Shown here piece after piece: positions 36,097-43,366 of a stretch of DNA of 51,463 bases. Position 1 is the stretch's first letter. Each line of letters begins with the position of its first letter. Source of the DNA: Patescibacteria group bacterium (GTDB taxonomy: Bacteria; Patescibacteriota; Doudnabacteria; UBA920); NCBI GenBank assembly GCA_023484515.1, contig JAMDAY010000029.1, positions 1-51,463 of the forward strand, written 5' to 3'. A program made the position numbers and the translations under genes. The notes below the pieces were generated by a model that did no database searches, had not been told where the DNA came from, and was given only the letters and a program-made list of their open reading frames with translations.

Positions 36097-39000
36097 TTAT
36101 TCTATTTCCACTTCTTCATCATCCGGCGGATTGGAAGATTGAATGGTTTGATTGCCTAATTTGGGAATGACCAGGGTAATCCCTACGCGCATAGTCCGCG
36201 GATTCGGCACTTTTTCCGCGTTGGCCGCCTGGATGTATATCCATTTAGTGCCGTCGCCATAATACCGCTGAGCCAAGCCCCACAAGGTGTCCCCTCTTTT
36301 TACCGTATATGTGCCCAAAGGCTGGATAGGAGAGCCTAATTCCGCCTTTATGCGCTGCAATTCCGCAGCCGGTGTTGCTGCGCCGGCGGAAGATCCGATT
36401 GTTGCGCCGGCCGGAACTCCAGGGATGACTAAGGTAATGCCTACGCGCATGGTCCGCGGATTTTTTACCTTGTCCGTATTGGCTTCCAAGATTTCCCTCC
36501 ACCTGCTCCCGTCTCCGTAAAACCGTTGGGCTATGGACCACAGCGTGTCGCCTCTCTTAACCGTATAATAAACCGTTTGGGACGGCGGGGTTGCCTGGTT
36601 TTGCCCTTCGGGCGGCACATAGCCCTGAGAGGCGGGATAGCCTGGAGGCATCTGCAGACCTCCCAAGGTTCCCTGATTATTTAAATTATTTAGCTGTTGC
36701 CGCAATTGCTGGTTTTCCTGCAGTAACCTGTTATATTCATTTAAGTATGATGTCCCTCCCCCTCCTGAATTGTTCTGCTGGGCGCGGAGAGCTGCGAGCT
36801 GTTGTTCCAATTGGGCAATCCTTTGCTGCAAGCTGGCCACATTATCTTCCTGACCCGTAATGATAATGGTAAAGGCCTTTGTGGCATAGACTTCCTCACT
36901 TGCTTCATCTTCCACCCTGACAGTAAAAGTATAGCTTCCCGTTGCGGTAGGCGTGCCGGAAATTGTGCCGGTTTCGCTGTCCAGGTCCAAGCCGTCGGGC
37001 AATTCGCCGCTTTCCATGGACCAGACTTTGGTGCCGGTAATGCCGGAAGCCTGGAGGGTTTGACTGTATGGGGAATTCACTGTCCCATTTGCCAAGGTTG
37101 CCGTGGTTATGGCGGCTGTTTGGTCGGAAGCGCTGGTTATTGTCAGAGTAAAGCTTTTAACAGCATAAACCTCCTCGTTTGCTTCATCTTCCACCCTAAT
37201 GGAAAAACTATAACTGCCGGCTGCGGTCGGCGTGCCGGAAATTGTGCCGGTTTCGCTGTCCAGGTCCAAGCCGTCCGGCAATTCGCCACTTTGCATGGAC
37301 CAGACTTTGGTGCCGGTGATGCCATTGGCAGACAACTGCTTGCTGTAAGCCGTGCCGACTTTGCCGTTGGGTAAAGATGTGGTGGTGATAGTGACCGTGC
37401 CTTCTGCCTCTATAACAATGGTAAAAGTTTTCGTAGCGGAAACGGACTCATCTTCACTATCTGCCACCTGCACGGTAAAGGTATAACTTCCCGATTCTGT
37501 AGGCGTACCCGAGATTACGCCGGTTTCGCTGTCCAGTTCCAAACCGCCCGGCAACTCACCCACTTCCATTGACCAAACCTTGTCACCACTGATGCCTGTG
37601 GCTGCCAAAGTTTGGCTGTAAGCCGTGCCGACGGTGCCATCCAATAGGCTAGAAGTGGTAATGCTAGCCTGGGCGGTAGCAGCTGAAGAAATAATAACGG
37701 TAAAATTCCTGGAAGCCGTGTTGGTGCCGTCTGTAACCTCAACGGTAAAGCTGTAGCTGCCGGCCGTGGTCGGCGTGCCGGTTATGGCGCCGGTGGAAGA
37801 ATTGATGTTCAAGCCGGCCGGCAGGGTGCCGGTGGAAACCGTCCAGACTTTGGTGCCGGTAATGCCGGAAGCCTGGAGGGTTTGGCTGTAAGCCGTGCCG
37901 ACTTTGCCGTTAGGCAGGGAAGCCGTGGTTATGGACGCGGTTCCGGAAGCGTCAATTACCAAAGTAAAGTTCTTGGTGGCGGAAACTGACGGATTGGCGG
38001 CATCGGCCACTTTAATCGCAAAGCTGTAGCTGCCGGCCGTGGTCGGCGTGCCGGTTATGGCGCCGGTGGAAGAATTGATGTTCAAGCCGGCCGGCAGGGT
38101 GCCGGTGGAAACCGTCCAGACTTTGGTGCCGGTAATGCCGGAAGCCTGGAGGGTTTGGCTGTAAGCCGTGCCGACTTTGCCGTTAGGCAGGGAAGCCGTG
38201 GTTATGGACGCGGTTCCGGAAGCGTCAATTACCAAAGTAAAGTTCTTGGTGGCGGAAACTGACGGATTGGCGGCATCGGCCACTTTAATCGCAAAGCTGT
38301 AGCTGCCGGCCGTGGTCGGCGTGCCGGTTATGGCGCCGGTGGAAGAATTGATGTTCAAGCCGGCCGGCAGGGTGCCGGTGGAAACCGTCCAGACTTTGGT
38401 GCCGGTAATGCCGGAAGCCTGGAGGGTTTGGCTGTAAGCCGTGCCGACTTTGCCGTTAGGCAGGGAAGCTGTGGTTATGGACGCGGTTGTACCGGTAGTT
38501 ATTGTGACTGCGGTTCCGCCATTGGGCAAAGCCGTAAAATTCCCGCCATGGTCGTCCTGCGCGGCATGGGCTCGGTAGCTGACAACCTTATAAGTCCCTG
38601 GAACCAGGTCTGCGGTAACCAAATGGTCGGCGCTGGCTCCTTGCTGCCAATTTAACACCGTGCTGGTAGTGCCGTTAACCTGAACTTGCACGTCAAAGTA
38701 TACATTATTTAGGCTGGAAGGATTCGGGCTGGTAAAAGTTGCCTTATAAGAATCTCCAACTTTTACGCTAGCCTTATCAAACGTCAGGCCGGTAATCTGA
38801 TAGGCAGTGCTTTCTGTCACCTTAATGGTCAAATTTTTAACGGCCATAACGTTACTGTCGCTGACTAAGGCGGCCCTGACGGCAAAAGTATAAGTGCCAG
38901 CGGCGGTCGGAGTGCCTGATATGACGCCGGTGGTGGAAAGAGACAAGCCGGGCGGCAGGCTGCCGCTGTTGGACCATGTTACGGCCTGATTGTTAAAGCC

Positions 39001-42000
39001 GGTGGCGGCCAATACTTGATTATAACCGGTTCCTTTAACCGCGTCGGGCAGGCTGTCCGTGGAAATTTCCGGGGCGGCTAAAACCGTGACAGTAAAATCT
39101 TTTGCGGCAGTATTGGTTCCGTCCGTAACTTGGATGGTAAAAGCGTAAGAGCCGGCTGCGGTTAAAATTCCCTGGACAACGCCGGTAGCGGAATTTAAGG
39201 ACATGCCTGGCGGCAAGTTACCCGCACTTACGTTCCAGGTTTTATTTTCAGCCAGGCCGCCTGTTTGCAAGGTAATCGGCCCGTAAAGGACATTAACCCG
39301 GCCGCTGGAAGGCAGATTCGTGGTTATAACAGCGGCTCCGGCTTCCGTGACAGTGAGAGTAAAATCCTTGCCGGCCGTATTTTCCCCGTCAGAAACATCT
39401 ATATGAATATGGAAAGTGCCGGCGGCATTGGGCTTGACTACCAATATGCCGCTGTCAGTAATGCTTATATCGTCACTTGAGGCTACCGGAACGTCATTAT
39501 CACCCAAAGTCCAGGCGTAATTTCCACTGCCTCCTTCGGCCGCTATCTGGTATTCTATATACTGGTCTTTTTGGATGGATTGGAGGCTGGAGTCGGTAGT
39601 GATGGAAAGGGACTGGGCCGAAACAACAGTCAGCCAGACATCGGCGGAAATATTCGGATCGGTCTTGGATTGAAGATTAATAAAGTGGGGCTGGCCATCG
39701 CCCGGATCCTGAAGCGCGGTAATTATTAACTGGTTGCCGCCCGTTGCTTCCACGCTAAACCAGTCTTGGTCGCCATAGTTTACGTAGACGTCGTCCAAAG
39801 TGCCTTGGCTGCCGTCGCTCATGGTAATATCGTAAGTCAAGGTGGCAGACTCTCCCACATGAAGCTCGGACTTGTCAGATTCCAGGGTAATCTGGGAAAC
39901 AGAAACTGCCGCCTGGTTTACGTTGACCGTAAAAGTCCGGCTGACGCTATTGTCCGCATCCGAAACTACCGTAATAACTGCCGATTTGCCCGAGCCCTTG
40001 CCAATCAATGTAAAATTTTGGCCGCTTTCCCCGTTAAAACTACCGACTTCCTGCAAAGTATTGGGATCAACAAATGTGACCGCAGTCGGATCGGAAGTGG
40101 TTGCATGCCAGCCGGTACTGCCCCCGTCCGGATTGTTTATTGTAACCGTTACCGCATAAGTACCGTTTACGTCCAGGATGTCAGGAGTGCCGTCAAAATC
40201 CATGGTAACTGTTCCCGCTTCCGTAACCACCAGGATAAAATCCTGACTGGCCGTATTCTCCCCGTCTGAAACATTAACATTAATATGGAAAGTGCCGGCT
40301 TCGCTAGGCTTAACCCATAGCGTACCGTCGCCGGAAATAGCAATGTCATCCGAAGACGCTACCGGAACATCGTTACTACCCAAGGTCCAGGCGTAATTCC
40401 CGCTGCCTCCTTCGGCTGCCATCTGGTATTCCATATACTGGTCTTTTTGGATGGATTGGAGGTTGGGGTCGGTAGTGATGGAAAGGGATTGCTGCGTTGC
40501 TTCCGGATGCACAACAACCTGCAAATCAGCGTAATAATTATTGTCAGCCAGGGAAGTGACGGTAATTACCGCAGTGCGGTCTTCTCCCGTAGTATTAGGC
40601 AAGGCGTTAATGACAATTTGATTGCCTTGGACGTAAGCGCTGACTACATCCTGGTAATCGTAATAATCCAGCCTGACTCCGGCGGTGTCCGCGCTGCCGT
40701 CGGACATATTAACCGTATAGGAAGTGGAGCTGTCCGCGGCGCCGCTGTTTAATTCAAGATTGGATTGGTTTAAGGTAACGCCGGTGACAGAAGCGACATT
40801 TTGGGTGTCCTGCGTTACGTTGATATCCGCATAATAATTATTGTCAGCCAGGGAAGTGACGGTAACAGTGCCGCTGCGGCTGTTTCCGGTGCTGTTGGGC
40901 TGGGCAGTGATAACTACATTATCTCCCTCAATATGGGCCTCCAGCCAGTCTTGGGAATCGTAATAATCCAGTCTGACTCCGGCGGTATCCGCGCTGCCGT
41001 CGGACATGTTGACGGCAAAGGAAACATAAGCGTTGCCGCCGTCGCTATTTAAAGCAACGCCAGATTGGCCTACGCTGACGCCGGTGACCATGGGAGCGGC
41101 CGCTTCCGGATGCACAACAACCTGCAAATCAGCGTAATAATTATTGTCAGCCAGGGAAGTGACGGTAATTACCGCAGTGCGGTCTTCTCCCGTAGTATTA
41201 GGCAAGGCGTTAATGACAATTTGATTGCCTTGGACGTAAGCGCTGACTACATCCTGGTAATCGTAATAATCCAGCCTGACTCCGGCGGTGTCCGCGCTGC
41301 CGTCGGACATATTAACCGTATAGGAAGTGGAGCTGTCCGCGGCGCCGCTGTTTAATTCAAGATTGGATTGGTTTAAGGTAACGCCGGTGACAGAAGCGAC
41401 ATTTAAAGCGGGATCTACAACAATAGTTTTATTGATGGTACCAATTACGGAAGAATCAGCATTATCAACCGCCTGGACCATAACGCTATAAGTGCCTTCC
41501 TGCGTTGGTGTGCCGTAAATACCGCCGTTATAACCGTTAATGTCCATACCATCCGGCAAATTGCCGGATACTATTGACCAGGTATAGTCCCCGCTGCCGC
41601 CATCGGCCGTAAAAGTGTATACGCGATACTCCCCCACCCGCACGCCGGAAGCATCGTCGTCAGATATGGAAATTTGCCCTTCGGCTTTGGCCGAAGAAGC
41701 GCCTAAAGTTGAGCTAAAAATTTTTTTCAACGATTCCTTAACTCTGGAGCGGGTGGAGCCTTTGGTATCGGTCTGGGTGCGGACCATCTGGGTAACCTGC
41801 GGCTTGGCTCCCCCCACCTGGCCGCCCATGCCCATTAAAGTGGAACCTACGCCCACGCCGGCCAAAATCTTTTCCTTTTTGGTAATTTTCCTTTTATTCC
41901 TTTTTACCCGCTTGATTTTTACCTTGTCCATAAATTTATGGTTAGTTGATTTTTTTGCCGCCGCAGCCTTGCTTTTTTTGGGCGGAAGAAATTTTTGTTT

Positions 42001-42048
42001 GGGCATTAACATTTTATTTAACCAAATTTTGCGGTTTGCCTTGGGCAA
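36097..42048 (-). CDS. giant putative-Ig repeat protein with two C-terminal LysM domains (up to 1983 aa)
   Basis: Multiple LPxGLxLxxxTGxIxGTPTxAGxYxF units; YTVKRGDTLWSIAQRFYGDGSRWREILEANTDKVKNPRTMRVGITLVIP and a second LysM. Start may be ATG at 42012 or 42006, given overlap with the upstream gene. Confidence 0.9.
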   Translation of the reverse strand: MPKANRKIWLNKMLMPKQKFLPPKKSKAAAAKKSTNHKFMDKVKIKRVKRNKRKITKKEKILAGVGVGSTLMGMGGQVGGAKPQVTQMVRTQTDTKGSTRSRVKESLKKIFSSTLGASSAKAEGQISISDDDASGVRVGEYRVYTFTADGGSGDYTWSIVSGNLPDGMDINGYNGGIYGTPTQEGTYSVMVQAVDNADSSVIGTINKTIVVDPALNVASVTGVTLNQSNLELNSGAADSSTSYTVNMSDGSADTAGVRLDYYDYQDVVSAYVQGNQIVINALPNTTGEDRTAVITVTSLADNNYYADLQVVVHPEAAAPMVTGVSVGQSGVALNSDGGNAYVSFAVNMSDGSADTAGVRLDYYDSQDWLEAHIEGDNVVITAQPNSTGNSRSGTVTVTSLADNNYYADINVTQDTQNVASVTGVTLNQSNLELNSGAADSSTSYTVNMSDGSADTAGVRLDYYDYQDVVSAYVQGNQIVINALPNTTGEDRTAVITVTSLADNNYYADLQVVVHPEATQQSLSITTDPNLQSIQKDQYMEYQMAAEGGSGNYAWTLGSNDVPVASSDDIAISGDGTLWVKPSEAGTFHINVNVSDGENTASQDFILVVTEAGTVTMDFDGTPDILDVNGTYAVTVTINNPDGGSTGWHATTSDPTAVTFVDPNTLQEVGSFNGESGQNFTLIGKGSGKSAVITVVSDADNSVSRTFTVNVNQAAVSVSQITLESDKSELHVGESATLTYDITMSDGSQGTLDDVYVNYGDQDWFSVEATGGNQLIITALQDPGDGQPHFINLQSKTDPNISADVWLTVVSAQSLSITTDSSLQSIQKDQYIEYQIAAEGGSGNYAWTLGDNDVPVASSDDISITDSGILVVKPNAAGTFHIHIDVSDGENTAGKDFTLTVTEAGAAVITTNLPSSGRVNVLYGPITLQTGGLAENKTWNVSAGNLPPGMSLNSATGVVQGILTAAGSYAFTIQVTDGTNTAAKDFTVTVLAAPEISTDSLPDAVKGTGYNQVLAATGFNNQAVTWSNSGSLPPGLSLSTTGVISGTPTAAGTYTFAVRAALVSDSNVMAVKNLTIKVTESTAYQITGLTFDKASVKVGDSYKATFTSPNPSSLNNVYFDVQVQVNGTTSTVLNWQQGASADHLVTADLVPGTYKVVSYRAHAAQDDHGGNFTALPNGGTAVTITTGTTASITTASLPNGKVGTAYSQTLQASGITGTKVWTVSTGTLPAGLNINSSTGAITGTPTTAGSYSFAIKVADAANPSVSATKNFTLVIDASGTASITTASLPNGKVGTAYSQTLQASGITGTKVWTVSTGTLPAGLNINSSTGAITGTPTTAGSYSFAIKVADAANPSVSATKNFTLVIDASGTASITTASLPNGKVGTAYSQTLQASGITGTKVWTVSTGTLPAGLNINSSTGAITGTPTTAGSYSFTVEVTDGTNTASRNFTVIISSAATAQASITTSSLLDGTVGTAYSQTLAATGISGDKVWSMEVGELPGGLELDSETGVISGTPTESGSYTFTVQVADSEDESVSATKTFTIVIEAEGTVTITTTSLPNGKVGTAYSKQLSANGITGTKVWSMQSGELPDGLDLDSETGTISGTPTAAGSYSFSIRVEDEANEEVYAVKSFTLTITSASDQTAAITTATLANGTVNSPYSQTLQASGITGTKVWSMESGELPDGLDLDSETGTISGTPTATGSYTFTVRVEDEASEEVYATKAFTIIITGQEDNVASLQQRIAQLEQQLAALRAQQNNSGGGGTSYLNEYNRLLQENQQLRQQLNNLNNQGTLGGLQMPPGYPASQGYVPPEGQNQATPPSQTVYYTVKRGDTLWSIAQRFYGDGSRWREILEANTDKVKNPRTMRVGITLVIPGVPAGATIGSSAGAATPAAELQRIKAELGSPIQPLGTYTVKRGDTLWGLAQRYYGDGTKWIYIQAANAEKVPNPRTMRVGITLVIPKLGNQTIQSSNPPDDEEVEIE
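37748..38480. repeat. 273-bp tandem repeat, about 2.7 near-identical copies
   Basis: cggttccgga recurs at 37938 and 38211 (273-bp period); protein unit GTASITTASLPNGKVGTAYSQTLQASGITGTKVWTVSTGTLPAGLNINSSTGAITGTPTTAGSYSFAIKVADAANPSVSATKNFTLVIDAS. Confidence 0.9.
40499..40801. repeat. 303-bp intragenic repeat, copy 1
   Basis: Appears identical to 41102..41404; encodes NVASVTGVTLNQSNLELNS...NYYADLQVVVHPEA. Confidence 0.9.
41102..41404. repeat. 303-bp intragenic repeat, copy 2
   Basis: See copy 1. Confidence 0.9.
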
Positions 42049-43027
42049 ATAATTTGATATTTTCTACCGTGGTATCTAAAATCCGCCTGACCGCCTCCAA
42101 AGTATTGAACGCGTTATGCGGAGTAATTACAACGTTGTCCATATGCATCAGTTCATGGTCGGCCAAAGCGGTCTTAAGCTGCTGTTCGTTGGGATGGCTG
42201 TTGGCGAGGATTTCCGCTTCTTCCTTGACAAACCCTTCTTCCTCCAAAACATCAATCGCTGCGCCGGCCAATATGCCTTGGCGCAAGGCCGATACCAACC
42301 CTTGGGTTTCTACTAGCCCGCCGCGCGCCGTATTGACCAGCACCGCTCCTTTTTTGCATAACGTTAAATTTTCCTTATTTAACAGGTGATGGGTGGCCGG
42401 CATGTAAGGCACGTGAAGCGTTATTACGTCGGAAATTTTTAACAAATCTTCCAAGGATAAATATTTAAAACCGTATTCTGCGGCCAATTTTTGGTTTGGG
42501 TAAGGATCGTAGGCGGCCACCTCCATGCCGAACCCACGCGCAATCTTCACCACATAAGCGCCAATATGCCCGGTACCGACAACGCCCATAATTTTTCCTT
42601 TCAAGTCAAACCCCTGCAAACCTTCCACGGAAAAAAGCGCCTCTTCCCTGACGCGCTTAATTGCCGGGTAAAGTTTCCGGCTTAAAGACAACAAGAGTGC
42701 AAACGTAAATTCCGCCACCGTGTTTTCCCCGTAGGTTGGCACGTTGCTGACAAGGATAGATTTTTCTTCACAGTATTTTAAGTCTATATGGTCAAAACCG
42801 GTGCTGCGGGTGGCGATAAATTTTAAATTTGGAAGGCCGCCTATCGCCAGCTTGTCAGCCGGGAAATCCACAAATATTGAAATAATTTCCGTATTGGGAT
42901 TTACGGACGACATTTCGCCATTGCCATAAAAAGCCAAACTAAAACCTTCAAGCTGGCGCTTGACATAGTCCTCTTCCCATTTTTTTAAGCCAAAAAAGGC
43001 CGTATGCATAAGTTTTTTTGTTTCCAA
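42014..43027 (-). CDS. D-isomer-specific 2-hydroxyacid dehydrogenase (D-lactate dehydrogenase-like)
   Basis: TRSTGFDHIDLKYC, GVVGTGHIGAYVVKIARGFGMEVAAYDPYP, LVNTARGGLVETQGLVSAL, NVVITPHNAFNT. Confidence 0.95.
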   Translation of the reverse strand: METKKLMHTAFFGLKKWEEDYVKRQLEGFSLAFYGNGEMSSVNPNTEIISIFVDFPADKLAIGGLPNLKFIATRSTGFDHIDLKYCEEKSILVSNVPTYGENTVAEFTFALLLSLSRKLYPAIKRVREEALFSVEGLQGFDLKGKIMGVVGTGHIGAYVVKIARGFGMEVAAYDPYPNQKLAAEYGFKYLSLEDLLKISDVITLHVPYMPATHHLLNKENLTLCKKGAVLVNTARGGLVETQGLVSALRQGILAGAAIDVLEEEGFVKEEAEILANSHPNEQQLKTALADHELMHMDNVVITPHNAFNTLEAVRRILDTTVENIKLFAQGKPQNLVK

Positions 43028-43105
43028 AGCTAACTTTTGATAAATAAATTATAGCACAACCTTCCCTGGTTGGCAAAATTCTGGATATTTATGGACATTT
43101 CAAAA

Positions 43106-43274
43106 GTCTGTTGCCGAATGCCATTTTGGCTGCAATTTCAGTATTTCGGCATCTTGGCCAAAATAATTTTTTCCGCTTACCTCGGATCCAGTCCGAGGTA
43201 AACATTAAAATTTATTTATACCAATCCGCTTGGAATTCCGAAATTTCGCCTTAAAAGCGCATTCGGCAACAGAC
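43106..43274. repeat. hairpin element E2 (169 bp) with 16-bp perfect terminal inverted repeats; homologous core to 7580..7732
   Basis: gtctgttgccgaatgc ... gcattcggcaacagac; core cattttggctgcaatttcagtatttcggcatcttggcc...; apical stem ttacctcgga/tccgaggtaa. Confidence 0.88.
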
Positions 43275-43292
43275 CCATTCCGGATAACAGAG

Positions 43293-43324
43293 GCAGGCCT
43301 CCCGCTAATTAGCGGGAGGCCTGC
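43293..43324. repeat. 32-bp perfect palindrome
   Basis: gcaggcctcccgctaattagcgggaggcctgc. Confidence 0.85.
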
Positions 43325-43366
43325 AAAGTGACAAATTACTATGCATGACAATTTTTAACCAGCTTT

